The notes: generated from the sequence alone by a model not told the origin. Shown: positions 25,745 to 35,318, counted from the first letter of the stretch. The stretch: DNA of 64,000 nucleotides from a virus (IMGVR_UViG_3300018080_000001:106100-170099), one strand, 5' to 3'. Program-made: numbers and translations.

Positions 25745-27361
25745 CTATTTCATTGCAATAATGTCCCCACCTGTAGTAGTATAGCTATTACCGCTTGCAG
25801 GCCATGTCGCTTGTGTAGATCCGTCCCATGTAAATTGAATAGCTCCCGTCGCCCCTAAGATATTTACTACAACAGGACCTCCTTTTGCATAAAATATACA
25901 AGCTTCTTCGGCTTTAATAGCATATGCACCCGCTGTATTATTTCCCATCAAATAAGATACTGTTAATCTTCCTCTAGCCTGTATAGCTTGATTACATGCC
26001 GCAAAATAACAGGAATAAATTTTTGTGTGACCGGCAGCTAAAAATCCAATAGTAGAAAATCCAATCTGTTCTATTAATGTAGCAGATATAGCATTCATAG
26101 CATTCGAATATTCAAATGTAAGCCCACCGCAAATAGAGAAAGTTACTGCGTTATCATAAGATTTTATACCTTCAATACGACCTCGTACTACAACACCTGA
26201 TATTTCAGAATTATGCATAACAACATTAGTATTATCAGAAGTAGGAACCGCTCCATTGGAAGGTAAAATATTAGTACATACAGATCCAATATCATCTATT
26301 TGTGGATTGTCAAAAGTGGGTTCGTACAGTACCGATTGCCAATTTAACTGACTATTAAAAAGTTCTAAAAATACATATTTATCACTGTCAACTATACTAC
26401 AAAAAGGTAAATGCGCAGAAATACTTTTAAATGTAAATGATCTATCTCCACCAGTTGCTGAAGTCGCCACAAATTTAATAGCTCCTGCAAAAAATTCTAA
26501 ACCCCAAGGGGTTTCATGCGTATTCATATACAATTCGTCGTCTAATATACTGTCTCCTTCTACAATTACACGATAAGAACATGTGATTGTAACAGGACAG
26601 TCAACAATATTAAAAGTATCTCCAGGAGCATAACCATAATATTCTGTAAATGTTCTAATAGTATCAGAGTCGTTTTTCCAAACAGGTTGAACTTTCCCCG
26701 CCCAATTTCCGGTTAGCACATGAATGAACTTTCCATAATATTGATCGGAACTCCATCCAGGAGTACCCGTAACTTGTAAATCTTTTCCGAAATAAGAACC
26801 AAATAGATCAGGAGTAGAAGCTACATTCGTAGCGGTCCCTATAGCAAAAGGGCCTGCTACTATGGGATAACTTAATCCTGTAGCATCGAAAATTATTTTT
26901 CCATCTTCTATATATCTATGTTTAAAAAATGCTGGAAAACCTGTATAATTTCCTGCTACTTTGAATCTAACATGTATTTTATATTTTATAGTGAAAGGTA
27001 AACTTTCAAGAAATGCTAGTGTTTTATATGGATCGCTACTACTACCATTACCCGCATAATCGTCTCCATTATCACAATCAACATAAATATTAGATGCTGC
27101 TGCGGTTTCATCTTTACCAAAAGAGGCAGAAGAATCTGTTTCTCTATATTTCAGAGATAAAACTTCGGTATAAGTTAATTTTTGGTTATCTAAATAACAA
27201 TCAACTTTTCCTGAATAAATATAATTAGAAATTACTGTTAAGATACCTTCATCAAATTGTATCTCTTTCAGGTCTATATTGTAAGAACTATATTTTTCTA
27301 TATAAAAATTAGGAAAGGATAATGTATTGCTAGATTTGTTTGTTAATGTTACAGTTTTCAT
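25745..27361 (-). CDS. Beta-helix tailspike-like protein, copy 2 of 5 (538 aa)
   Basis: Same layout as its siblings. Its first ~30 residues ('MKTVTLTNKSSNTLSFPNFY') and the leader upstream are virtually identical to those of the copy at 31843-33402, while the beta-helix body is different. The stop is 11 bp from copy 1's start. Predicted receptor-binding/depolymerase role on the tail. Confidence 0.8.
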   Translation of the reverse strand: MKTVTLTNKSSNTLSFPNFYIEKYSSYNIDLKEIQFDEGILTVISNYIYSGKVDCYLDNQKLTYTEVLSLKYRETDSSASFGKDETAAASNIYVDCDNGDDYAGNGSSSDPYKTLAFLESLPFTIKYKIHVRFKVAGNYTGFPAFFKHRYIEDGKIIFDATGLSYPIVAGPFAIGTATNVASTPDLFGSYFGKDLQVTGTPGWSSDQYYGKFIHVLTGNWAGKVQPVWKNDSDTIRTFTEYYGYAPGDTFNIVDCPVTITCSYRVIVEGDSILDDELYMNTHETPWGLEFFAGAIKFVATSATGGDRSFTFKSISAHLPFCSIVDSDKYVFLELFNSQLNWQSVLYEPTFDNPQIDDIGSVCTNILPSNGAVPTSDNTNVVMHNSEISGVVVRGRIEGIKSYDNAVTFSICGGLTFEYSNAMNAISATLIEQIGFSTIGFLAAGHTKIYSCYFAACNQAIQARGRLTVSYLMGNNTAGAYAIKAEEACIFYAKGGPVVVNILGATGAIQFTWDGSTQATWPASGNSYTTTGGDIIAMK

Positions 27362-27443
27362 ATAGTATACCCCTTTCTTTTTCCCTTTTACAGGAGAATA
27401 CTATAAAGGTTATACTAGTATATTCTGTATAGAAATTTTTAAA

Positions 27444-27818
27444 TTATTTCTCTATACGTTTAGTTTTATATTTATTATTATAGTTTTCTAGAGCTTTAAA
27501 CATTTTTTTATTACCTGGAGATTCTTTATATAAGTCTCCACCACTCTTTCTAAAAATTAAGGTTTCGCTTTCATTATTAATAGATATAATATATAATATA
27601 TCTTTTATTATTTTATATCTAAGTACTAACTGAGTTATGAATCCAATAGTGCAAATTGCAAAAACATAAACACAAGAAACTATAGAAATACTTAACTGAA
27701 TAGAATCTATATCTTTTCCAAAATATAGGACTAAAACTAATATAGTTGTTACTAATAATCCGGGAATTATCCATCCAAGATATGACCACTTCCATAGTGA
27801 TAAATAAGAATATTTCAT
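27444..27818 (-). CDS. Small two-TM protein with chimeric sequence (124 aa)
   Basis: Residues 1-~92 (two membrane segments, 'YLGWIIPGLLVTTILVLVL' and 'VFAICTIGFITQLVLRYKII') are nearly identical to the N-terminus of the gene at 29400. The last ~32 residues ('GGDLYKESPGNKKMFKALEN') match the C-terminus of the gene at 33486. It therefore looks like a recombination product of the two, formed during duplication of the tailspike units. Confidence 0.65.
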   Translation of the reverse strand: MKYSYLSLWKWSYLGWIIPGLLVTTILVLVLYFGKDIDSIQLSISIVSCVYVFAICTIGFITQLVLRYKIIKDILYIISINNESETLIFRKSGGDLYKESPGNKKMFKALENYNNKYKTKRIEK

Positions 27819-27826
27819 TTCTTATC

Positions 27827-29407
27827 CTATGTATTTACTACAAATGAACCTGCGCTATCTGTAGCAGAAAGACCTGCTGCTGGATATGCAACAGTAGTTC
27901 CTCCTGTGACAAATCGAATATCTCCAAGAGTACCGCTTAGTGCTGATGCGTTGATTCTAATAATAGATAAAGCATCTATTTCTAGACCATACTTAGTAAT
28001 ATTTGCAGTTTCTCCATCAATATTTACACAATCAAAATTAGCACGTCTAACAAAAAAAGCACTATCTACAGTATCTCTAAAGTATACATAAGTGAAATGC
28101 CCGCAACCACCAATTGAATATATTCCACTAGAGAAACATCTACCAACATATGTATTATTTATAGTCACACTGGAATTATCATATATTTCTATTCCAGAAC
28201 AAGTTACTCCGTAAGTTTCCATATTTGAGTTATAGCCTGTAAATATAGTTCCTAGAACAGTAACATCAGCAAGATTACACTTACCGTAGTATATATCAAA
28301 AGCTCTCTTGTAAGATCCTGGAGCACCATCTGTATCAGTAATAATCGTACCAGGAAAATAATCCGTATTGGGTAATCTAAAATCTACATTCTTAATTTCA
28401 CTTGGAAATGATAAAGCTGCACCCCCAATAAATACATTTCCTTCAACCGTAGTCTTAGCAGCTTTTAATTTTACTCCATTAGTATGAAGGAAATTGTCAT
28501 TTCCAGAGATCTTTAGTCTATTATCTGATCCTGTTACTTCAAGATAAATACCGGTTACACCGAATCTGACTCCATTTGTATACAATGTACCTATGTCAAA
28601 CCTATTCTCTACATGTAAATCTATCCCGTGATTGACAGAAATTTTTACAGGTAAATCTACAATTTCAAATGTTTCAGACGTACTTGGTATAGAAAGCGAT
28701 TCTCCTATAGTAATTCTGTCTGCATCATTTGAATGAATAGCATAGCATTTACCAGAATTAGATCCAGAAGTCGCTCTAAGAAATTTTCCTACAAATTGAT
28801 CTGTTGTCCATCCTGCTCCAGCTACAGTTATATCATGAGCTACAGGAACACCCGCAGCAGTAATATTAGTAGTTCCTGTAATCGTGAAAGGTCCTGCAAC
28901 TGTAGTAGTATCTCCTTGTCCTTGAATTGTTAATTGACCAATTCCATGTATTTCATGAGTAATATCATAAGGAAACTCAGTATAAGTACCTTCGGTAAGT
29001 AGAACATTTATCTTATGTCCTATTTTCCTTGGTATTTTGGAAAGAGCATACGTAATAGTTTCATAAGGTTTACTGTCTGATCCGTCTCCTGCATAATTAT
29101 TTCCTGTAATTTGATTAACATAAATATCCAAATCTGTATCAGTAGTATCTTTCCCAATAGATCCATCTGATACTACATCTCTATATTTTAAACTAGTTAC
29201 ATCATCCGCAGATAATTGTACAGAATCCAAATAACAATAAGCTTTACTTGTAGAAACATAAGTAGATAAAATATCCAATATAGTACTATTAAATTGAATT
29301 TCGTTCAAATCTATTGTTTTTTGTTCCCCAACAGATAAAGTAAGATTAGCTTGTGGAAAAGACAATACATTTTGTGATATATTTGTTACAGTAATTATTT
29401 TAGACAT
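27827..29407 (-). CDS. Beta-helix tailspike-like protein, copy 3 of 5 (526 aa)
   Basis: Closely related to copy 4 (30056) over the first ~230 residues, including 'LKYRDVVSDGSIGKDTTDTD' and 'HKINVLLTEGTYTEFPYDIT', and again at the very end ('TVAYPAAGLSATDSAGSFVV'), with a diverged middle. That is the pattern expected if the receptor-contacting rungs diversify while attachment and end domains are kept. It ends 9 bp before the chimeric membrane gene. Confidence 0.8.
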   Translation of the reverse strand: MSKIITVTNISQNVLSFPQANLTLSVGEQKTIDLNEIQFNSTILDILSTYVSTSKAYCYLDSVQLSADDVTSLKYRDVVSDGSIGKDTTDTDLDIYVNQITGNNYAGDGSDSKPYETITYALSKIPRKIGHKINVLLTEGTYTEFPYDITHEIHGIGQLTIQGQGDTTTVAGPFTITGTTNITAAGVPVAHDITVAGAGWTTDQFVGKFLRATSGSNSGKCYAIHSNDADRITIGESLSIPSTSETFEIVDLPVKISVNHGIDLHVENRFDIGTLYTNGVRFGVTGIYLEVTGSDNRLKISGNDNFLHTNGVKLKAAKTTVEGNVFIGGAALSFPSEIKNVDFRLPNTDYFPGTIITDTDGAPGSYKRAFDIYYGKCNLADVTVLGTIFTGYNSNMETYGVTCSGIEIYDNSSVTINNTYVGRCFSSGIYSIGGCGHFTYVYFRDTVDSAFFVRRANFDCVNIDGETANITKYGLEIDALSIIRINASALSGTLGDIRFVTGGTTVAYPAAGLSATDSAGSFVVNT

Positions 29408-30047
29408 TTTTTTCCCTTTCCTTCATTATTCGATGCTGTTTCTCAACATCCCACTTAGGATATGCGAAACTTAAAACAGCATGTTCCAATTCATGAAGTA
29501 ATAAGTTAAGCGTTTTATCTATATTTCCACCCCACTCTACTTCGCACCATCTTCCTTTTTGTATTCCGTAATGTCTAAATACTTTCCCAAATCTTTCAGT
29601 TTTTATTGTACCTGGTTTTTTGAACGTAACAAAAACGTGGGGTGAAAAATATTTTGTATTAGCTCTTGGAGCAACTTTTTTAAGTTTTTCAATATTATTA
29701 TTGATATTAGTTTTTATTCCTGGTACAGGGATCATAACTTTCCACAATCTTTCTAGATCCTCTATACCTTTACTCTTTCTAAAAATTAAGATTTCGCTTT
29801 CATTATTAATAGATATAGTATATAATATATCTTTTATTATTTTATATCTAAGTACTAATTGAGTTATGAATCCAATAGTGCAAATTGCAAAAATAGAACT
29901 ACAAGAAACTGTAGAAATAATTAACTGCGTAGCATCCAGATTTTTTCCAAAGCATAGGACTAAAACTAATATAGTTGTTACTAATAATCCTGGAATTATC
30001 CAACCAAGATATGCCCACTTCCACAAAGGAAAACAAGGATATTTCAT
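29400..30047 (-). CDS. Membrane-anchored HExxH protein (215 aa)
   Basis: Two N-terminal membrane segments (residues ~10-70, shared with the gene at 27444), a linker, then a soluble domain ending in 'LNLLLHELEHAVLSFAYPKW'. HELEH is a zincin-type HExxH motif in a helix, so a membrane-tethered metallopeptidase is plausible. Overlaps the start of tailspike copy 3 by 8 bp. The substrate is unknown. Confidence 0.6.
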   Translation of the reverse strand: MKYPCFPLWKWAYLGWIIPGLLVTTILVLVLCFGKNLDATQLIISTVSCSSIFAICTIGFITQLVLRYKIIKDILYTISINNESEILIFRKSKGIEDLERLWKVMIPVPGIKTNINNNIEKLKKVAPRANTKYFSPHVFVTFKKPGTIKTERFGKVFRHYGIQKGRWCEVEWGGNIDKTLNLLLHELEHAVLSFAYPKWDVEKQHRIMKEREKNV

Positions 30048-30055
30048 TTCTTCTC

Positions 30056-31636
30056 CTACTTATTTACTACAAAAGAACCTGCACTATCTGTAACAGAAAG
30101 ACCTGCTGCGGGGTATGCAACAGTAGTTCCAGAAATATCCCAATGTATATCTCCTAAAAGACCACCTAATGTTGTATCTCTTATTTGTACACTACTTATT
30201 ACTCCTATATGCATACCATATTTCGTTATATTAGCTGCTATACCCCCAATATCTGAAAAACGACATTTGCTTCTTATAGCATAAAAAGCACTTTTAACAG
30301 CATCTTGAATAAAAATATTTTGACAATGAAGAGAAGTACTTTTTACATAAATTACATCATCAAAACATCTTCCAAAATAACTTTCTGACAAATCTACGTT
30401 AGAATTATAACTTTCTAACCCTGAAGCTGTACAATGATATACATTTAGATATGATCCATTCAATGCACAAAAGCCTCCTATAACTGAAACATAATCTATC
30501 TCACAAGAACCTCGTGAAACTTCAAATGATCGTTTCCATGAACCAGGGGCCAAATCTGTTTCGGTGAAAATGGTACTTGTTATATAATTTACATATATCA
30601 TATTAGTTACTCTCATATCTGTATTTTTTATTTCATTTGGATATATTAAATTTCCTATATTTATTGTAGCTGTCCCTTCAACTGCATTCCAAACAGAATT
30701 AAATTTTACAGCGTTAAAATAGGAATTATTTTGATTTCCTGAAAATTTAAAACCATAGTAAGTAGATCCATCAATTTTAAAATAAATCCCAGTGACTCCA
30801 AAGCTTAAACCGTAAAAGGAAGGAAAACTTTCATCTCCTCTCGTTTCTACGTGGAAATCAACTCCATGATTTAATTCTAGTTTAACAGGAAGATCAACTA
30901 TTTCAAATGTATCTGTAGGCGCAAGAGGCATAGAAGTTAATCCAAGAGTTATTTTATCTGCATCATTAGATTGAATTGAATAATAACGACCAGAATTAGC
31001 TCCAGAAGTTGGTCTTAAGAAATAACCAACAAATTGATCTGTTGTCCAACTAGCTCCCGCTACATTAATATTATGAGCTACTGTAGTACCATCAGCTACA
31101 ATATTTGTCCAAGAAGTTGTTGTATAAGGGCCATATATAACCGTAGGGTCGCCTTGTCCTTGAATAGTTAACTGACCTCCTTTATGAATCTCATGAGTAA
31201 GATCATAAGGAAATTCAGAATATGTTCCTGCTGCGATTAAAACATTTACTTTATGCTCTATCTTTTTAGGAACTCTTGAAAAAGCATAAGTTATTGTTGC
31301 ATATGGACTATCTGCCGATCCATCTCCTGAATAATTATCTCCAGTAGTAGGATTAACATAAATATCCAAATCTTCTATTGTAGTATCTTTTCCAATAGAT
31401 CCGTCTGATACTACATCCCTGTATTTCAAACTCTCCACATCATCTGCGGATAATTGCTGAGAATCCAAATAACAAGATGCTTTTCCTTCTTCAACATAAT
31501 TGGATATTACAGTTAATAAAATTTCTTCAAACTGTATTTCATTTAATTCTAGACTATAGGAATCACGATGGGATATATTAAATCCAGGAAAAGAAAGAAT
31601 TGAATTTGTATTGTTTGTTATTATAATACTCTTCAT
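30056..31636 (-). CDS. Beta-helix tailspike-like protein, copy 4 of 5 (526 aa)
   Basis: Adapter 'SIIITNNTNSILSFPGFNI', then 'LKYRDVVSDGSIGKDTTIED' and a beta-helix entry ('HKVNVLIAAGTYSEFPYDLT'). Nearly the same length as copy 3, with strong similarity at both ends and a distinct central region. The stop is 8 bp from the membrane HExxH gene. Confidence 0.8.
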   Translation of the reverse strand: MKSIIITNNTNSILSFPGFNISHRDSYSLELNEIQFEEILLTVISNYVEEGKASCYLDSQQLSADDVESLKYRDVVSDGSIGKDTTIEDLDIYVNPTTGDNYSGDGSADSPYATITYAFSRVPKKIEHKVNVLIAAGTYSEFPYDLTHEIHKGGQLTIQGQGDPTVIYGPYTTTSWTNIVADGTTVAHNINVAGASWTTDQFVGYFLRPTSGANSGRYYSIQSNDADKITLGLTSMPLAPTDTFEIVDLPVKLELNHGVDFHVETRGDESFPSFYGLSFGVTGIYFKIDGSTYYGFKFSGNQNNSYFNAVKFNSVWNAVEGTATINIGNLIYPNEIKNTDMRVTNMIYVNYITSTIFTETDLAPGSWKRSFEVSRGSCEIDYVSVIGGFCALNGSYLNVYHCTASGLESYNSNVDLSESYFGRCFDDVIYVKSTSLHCQNIFIQDAVKSAFYAIRSKCRFSDIGGIAANITKYGMHIGVISSVQIRDTTLGGLLGDIHWDISGTTVAYPAAGLSVTDSAGSFVVNK

Positions 31637-31667
31637 TATTTATAACTCCTTATTTTTTTCTATTTAA

Positions 31668-31829
31668 TTAATCTAATTCTAATTTATCTATGCGCTCTTC
31701 CATTTCTTTTAACGTCTTCTTATCTATTTTTTCGTCTAAAGCCAAACCATAAAAATGTAATCCGTATTTCTGTATAAGAATTTTTTCATTTACTTTCAAA
31801 AATTCTTTCATTTTTTTTGAAATAGCCAT
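31668..31829 (-). CDS. Small helical protein (53 aa)
   Basis: ATG at 31829 behind AAGGAG. Sequence 'MAISKKMKEFLKVNEKILIQ' to 'LKEMEERIDKLELD' forms a helix with a short coil at the end. It fills the gap between tailspike copies 4 and 5. Confidence 0.5.
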   Translation of the reverse strand: MAISKKMKEFLKVNEKILIQKYGLHFYGLALDEKIDKKTLKEMEERIDKLELD

Positions 31830-31842
31830 AAAAATCTCCTTT

Positions 31843-33402
31843 TTAGTATCCGACTATTTGAGAACCGAGTGTATCGTTTACTTCGGCGTTGGCCGCTGGA
31901 TACGCTGTGTCTATTGCGCCACCGCTTAGCCATTTTATCGCCGTTGCCGCACCTCCAGCACCCACAAGAGTGCATGAGGAATTCTCGATAACCGCCCTGC
32001 TTCCCTGGCCCATCGCAATTGCATTCGTCACGTTAGCCGCAGTACCTTCCAGACCTTTAATCGTGACGCCACAAACACCAGGCCACAATTTAACACCGTA
32101 CTGTGCACTTTCTACAAACACAGCATCAACATTGGCGGAACCTACCATCGGCAATCTAACCGCTTGATTGTTGGTTTTTGCCTCAATATAAATTCCCGCT
32201 ACTCGTACACAACCAACAGACGCGTACGCATCAACACCATAGCCATTAGTCGCGTTAGCAATTGCACAATAACCAACCAGGCAATTCGAATACGCAACAT
32301 CAATACCTTTGTCGAACACAAAAAGTCTTGTAATGTCGCTGCTTCCGTAAACTGTTAGATAATCAGTGCCCGTCCCCTTTTTCATAATACAATTAGTATT
32401 ATAGTTACTAACAAGACCTGAATCATCTACAACATCCGTCGGTGAAGGATAATAGTACAACCCCATATCTGTAGTAGTGTCATGAAATTGTACAGTACCT
32501 GAAATAATAGATCCTGTCATATTAATACAACAATCCTGCACAACCAAGCGTTTACTAGAAAAATCTATATCCAGCCCGAACAATCCGTGGTTAGCAAAAT
32601 AAGTATTGCCTCCACCGCCAATTAAATTTTTAAATTGATCGGAAACAATGGTCACACCAGGCTCTACAACCTTAAAAGTTTCTCCCGCAGAAAGAGCGAT
32701 ATACGTATACTCAATTCTTAAAGAGGTAGTTGTATTCGAAACAATCGCGGCGACTTCACCTACTCTTGCACCACTCGTAAATTTAACATATTTTCCACGA
32801 TAGGCATTAGAAGTCAAACCACCACCAACAACAGGAATATCAGCCACGTTATTAGTCTGTATTACTGTTGGTCCTGCTACATCAATTGTCATTTCAGTGG
32901 ATGCATCGACTAAAGCGAGCGAACCATCAAAAGAGAGGAACCCAGCATCAATAAAAGAATGATCTATATTGGATGGCCATGCACTGTAAGTACCAGCGGC
33001 AATATGAATATGTACAACGTGTTTAATTTTAGTAGGAACATCCGCATATGCTCTGGTAATCGTACTATAAGGAGAACTGGAACTACCATCGCCTAAAACA
33101 TCAGCTCCCGTAGTAGCGTTAACATATATATCCATATCCGCAACAGTTTCATCTTTACCAATAGATCCGTCATTATATACATCTCTGTATTTTAACGTTA
33201 ATATTTCACTGGGAGAAAGCTCTACAGAATCTAAGTAACAAGATAGTTTAACATCAGTAACATAACCATAAATTATATTTAATAATTCCTCATCAAATTG
33301 AATTTCATTTAATTCTATATTGTAAGAACTATATTTTTCTATATAAAAATTAGGAAAGGATAATGTATTGCTAGATTTGTTTGTTAATGTTACAGTTTTC
33401 AT
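31843..33402 (-). CDS. Beta-helix tailspike-like protein, copy 5 of 5 (519 aa)
   Basis: The N-terminus is virtually identical to copy 2. 'LKYRDVYNDGSIGKDETVAD' and 'DIYVNATTGADVLGDGSSSS' follow. The C-terminal half is clearly more GC-rich than the other copies and its own adapter (plus-strand 31889-32330 is full of GCC/CGC), which suggests a body acquired from another source and joined to the resident adapter. Ends 'GAIDTAYPAANAEVNDTLGS', matching the end motif of copies 3 and 4. Confidence 0.8.
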   Translation of the reverse strand: MKTVTLTNKSSNTLSFPNFYIEKYSSYNIELNEIQFDEELLNIIYGYVTDVKLSCYLDSVELSPSEILTLKYRDVYNDGSIGKDETVADMDIYVNATTGADVLGDGSSSSPYSTITRAYADVPTKIKHVVHIHIAAGTYSAWPSNIDHSFIDAGFLSFDGSLALVDASTEMTIDVAGPTVIQTNNVADIPVVGGGLTSNAYRGKYVKFTSGARVGEVAAIVSNTTTSLRIEYTYIALSAGETFKVVEPGVTIVSDQFKNLIGGGGNTYFANHGLFGLDIDFSSKRLVVQDCCINMTGSIISGTVQFHDTTTDMGLYYYPSPTDVVDDSGLVSNYNTNCIMKKGTGTDYLTVYGSSDITRLFVFDKGIDVAYSNCLVGYCAIANATNGYGVDAYASVGCVRVAGIYIEAKTNNQAVRLPMVGSANVDAVFVESAQYGVKLWPGVCGVTIKGLEGTAANVTNAIAMGQGSRAVIENSSCTLVGAGGAATAIKWLSGGAIDTAYPAANAEVNDTLGSQIVGY

Positions 33403-33485
33403 ATAGTATACCCCTTTCTTTTTCCCTTTTTAAGGGAAAGTCTCTAAAAGAGTATACTATTATATTCTGTATAGATATTTTTAAA

Positions 33486-33734
33486 TTATTTTTTTATATG
33501 TTTAGTTTTATATTTATTATTATATTTTTTTAAGGCTTTAAACATTTTTTCATTGCCCGGGGATTCTTTATACAAGTCTCCGCATCTTTTATGTAGAAAA
33601 ATTGTATAGGGCTTATCCCCAGTTTCCGCGCATCCATAGAGTCTCCAGCAAATAGATTTTGGATCTATCGTAAACATACAAGAAGAGCACTTTTTTGGTG
33701 TGCGAGCTTTAATAATTTTAGCAGATATTAACAA
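33486..33734 (-). CDS. Cys-rich 82-aa protein, donor of a shuffled C-terminus
   Basis: The frame opens at a TTG (33734) because there is no earlier ATG. Cysteines at 'KKCSSCMF', 'SICWRLYGC' and 'HKRCGD' suggest a zinc site (PARP-like/C4 small fingers look similar). The last ~32 residues ('GDLYKESPGNEKMFKALKKY') are repeated in the chimeric gene at 27444. The sequence downstream of its stop (33403-33470) duplicates 27362-27430. Confidence 0.5.
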   Translation of the reverse strand: MLISAKIIKARTPKKCSSCMFTIDPKSICWRLYGCAETGDKPYTIFLHKRCGDLYKESPGNEKMFKALKKYNNKYKTKHIKK

Positions 33735-33736
33735 AA

Positions 33737-33997
33737 TTAATCCAAAATAAACTTTAGCATAGTTAACGAAGATATATCATTTTCCGATATTAGAGATTCC
33801 TCTACGATAATTCTACAATCCCTAAGCTCCTGTACGGCCCCACAAGCTGTTTTCATTACTTCAGGTACTCTGTCCTCAACATAAGCTTCCATCAGCTCTG
33901 GCGTGTCGCACACTCGTTGACAAGCATTAACAGTATCAAAGTAACCTTGAGCAAACATAGCAGCCCAAACCATTTTTTCTCCATCAGTCATTTTCAT
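33737..33997 (-). CDS. Hypothetical 86-aa protein
   Basis: Helical ('GEKMVWAAMFAQGYFDTVNA'), two cysteines, similar in style to short phage proteins that begin 'MTDGEKM.WAA.FA' and are of unknown function. Stop and start are 1-2 bp from the neighbours. Confidence 0.55.
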   Translation of the reverse strand: MKMTDGEKMVWAAMFAQGYFDTVNACQRVCDTPELMEAYVEDRVPEVMKTACGAVQELRDCRIIVEESLISENDISSLTMLKFILD

Positions 33998-33998
33998 T

Positions 33999-34247
33999 TT
34001 ATACCTCGTTTAATTCTTTTTTCGATATTAAAGATTTAACAACAAGATCTTCTATACTTCCGTCTTCTACGAAGAGAACTCCGTATATATAGTTTTTTGA
34101 ATTATTTATATTTATATGATATAAATCTACCAATTCCTTTTTTAAAATCTCTTTAGTGCCATAAGACGCTAATATAATTATATTAGTACTACTTATATTT
34201 TGCTGCTGAATTTCTTCTATAGCTTCTCTAATTTTTTTATAAATCAT
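33999..34247 (-). CDS. Hypothetical 82-aa protein
   Basis: I place the start at ATG 34247 (MIYKKIREAIEEIQ); an in-frame TTG at 34268 is possible. Helix followed by 'NIIILASYGTKEILKKELVD' and 'KNYIYGVLFVEDGSIEDLVV'. Overlaps the upstream gene by 11 bp. Confidence 0.5.
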   Translation of the reverse strand: MIYKKIREAIEEIQQQNISSTNIIILASYGTKEILKKELVDLYHININNSKNYIYGVLFVEDGSIEDLVVKSLISKKELNEV

Positions 34248-34491
34248 TTTCTGTTTTAGCGCAGTCAAAAGTTCTTTCTACATTTTCCTTAACCCAGAAT
34301 AGAGCATCACAATGCTCACAATAAACTTCTTGTGGTCCGTCTTCTCCCCAATAAGTTACCAAGTTATTTAATTCAAAATCAGAATAATGATTATGCGGAT
34401 CATAATTTAATTTATTGCAATGTGGACAGCGAATACTTTGGTCTTCCCTGCGTTTTTTTCCTATATCATCCAAATATTTGTCAATATCCAT
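34237..34491 (-). CDS. Zinc-finger-like hypothetical protein (84 aa)
   Basis: Start at 34491 behind TTGGAG (MDIDKYLDDIG). Two CxxC pairs, 'CPHCNK' and 'CEHCDA', flank an acidic segment. The pattern is a zinc ribbon of the kind seen in small phage proteins. Confidence 0.6.
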   Translation of the reverse strand: MDIDKYLDDIGKKRREDQSIRCPHCNKLNYDPHNHYSDFELNNLVTYWGEDGPQEVYCEHCDALFWVKENVERTFDCAKTENDL

Positions 34492-34492
34492 A

Positions 34493-34870
34493 TTATTCTC
34501 CAAACAATCTGTAGTACTCTTTTTTATATGTTCCATATACCAAATCATATATAGAATCTTCAACATCTTCAGCTTCATCCCATCTAGCATATAGAGATTC
34601 GGTTAAATCACATTGTTTATCTAATATAGTAATAGGACAAAATGTACCTAGTCTATTACAACTAGGGGAGTACAAACCACATAAACCGCAACTACTCCCA
34701 AATCCACGTTTAGTATCTCTTAACACATGCCATTTTGCTGCGGACAACAACGAAGCTATTAATAACTTATAAGTATCTGGTACTTTGTCTAAAAAATCTT
34801 GGACTTGACCAAGATTTTTTAAATTTTCAGCAATAGCAATCCAAGCTCTCCAACTATTCGTATTCTTCAT
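34493..34870 (-). CDS. Cys-rich hypothetical protein (125 aa)
   Basis: 'SSCGLCGLYSPSCNRLGTFC' contains four Cys in a compact block preceded by a helical domain. This arrangement (helix, then 'CGLC...C') is frequent in uncharacterised phage proteins. Ends 1 bp before the next gene. Confidence 0.55.
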   Translation of the reverse strand: MKNTNSWRAWIAIAENLKNLGQVQDFLDKVPDTYKLLIASLLSAAKWHVLRDTKRGFGSSCGLCGLYSPSCNRLGTFCPITILDKQCDLTESLYARWDEAEDVEDSIYDLVYGTYKKEYYRLFGE

Positions 34871-34878
34871 CTCTCCCT

Positions 34879-35094
34879 CTATATATCAGTTTTTAATTCT
34901 TCTATTTCTAGCACATCCGATAAATCAGAAAAATTTTCTATATCAGGATCATAAATACAAAGAAAACCACCTATATAACAACACAGCATTTCTATTTCTT
35001 CAGATAAATTACTATTTCCGGCATTATACTTTTGAATCAGAGAATTTAATTCTCTGACCATACCTCTGCGCATATTATCAAAATTAATTTTCAT
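34879..35094 (-). CDS. Hypothetical 71-aa protein
   Basis: The second of two adjacent ATGs (35094) is better spaced from GAGG. Helical, with 'RRGMVRELNSLIQKYNAGNS' and an acidic end. First gene after the structured RNA/tRNA block. Confidence 0.5.
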   Translation of the reverse strand: MKINFDNMRRGMVRELNSLIQKYNAGNSNLSEEIEMLCCYIGGFLCIYDPDIENFSDLSDVLEIEELKTDI

Positions 35095-35128
35095 CATATC
35101 CTCACCCTATACGTGTTAAATAAAATAT

Positions 35129-35318
35129 GGTGCTGGCTGGTCCTGCTCCAGCTAAATAAAATGTGTCCTCCTAGTGCGGTGTTCTCCTACCACCACACAG
35201 GGCCAAGAGACGGGCCGCTGAGGAGAAGTCAAGCGGCGTTTGAGGTCTAGTAAACCTCACGATCTCAGACCGTTTCTAGGACGCTTAGCAGTGTATCTAA
35301 GCTCCACATCGCAGCACC
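35129..35318 (-). ncRNA. Putative structured RNA downstream of tRNA-Leu
   Basis: About 190 nt of clearly higher GC than the flanks, no reading frame. Its ends pair: GGTGCTG (RNA 5' end, plus coordinates 35312-35318) with CAGCACC (35129-35135). Just inside the 3' end is a hairpin GCTGG-AGCAGGA-CCAGC, so the 3' side has the geometry of a tRNA T-arm plus 7-bp acceptor. Further hairpins: GCTTAG/CTAAGC, GAGGTTT/AGACCTC, CCGCT/AGCGG. It begins 3 nt after the tRNA and is probably co-transcribed. The T-loop consensus TTC is absent. Unidentified. Confidence 0.6.

Noticed and set aside
35129-35318. A second ordinary tRNA or a tmRNA
   Set aside because: The T loop lacks TTC, there is no D-arm-like or tag-peptide segment I can identify, and no CCA; kept as an unidentified structured RNA.
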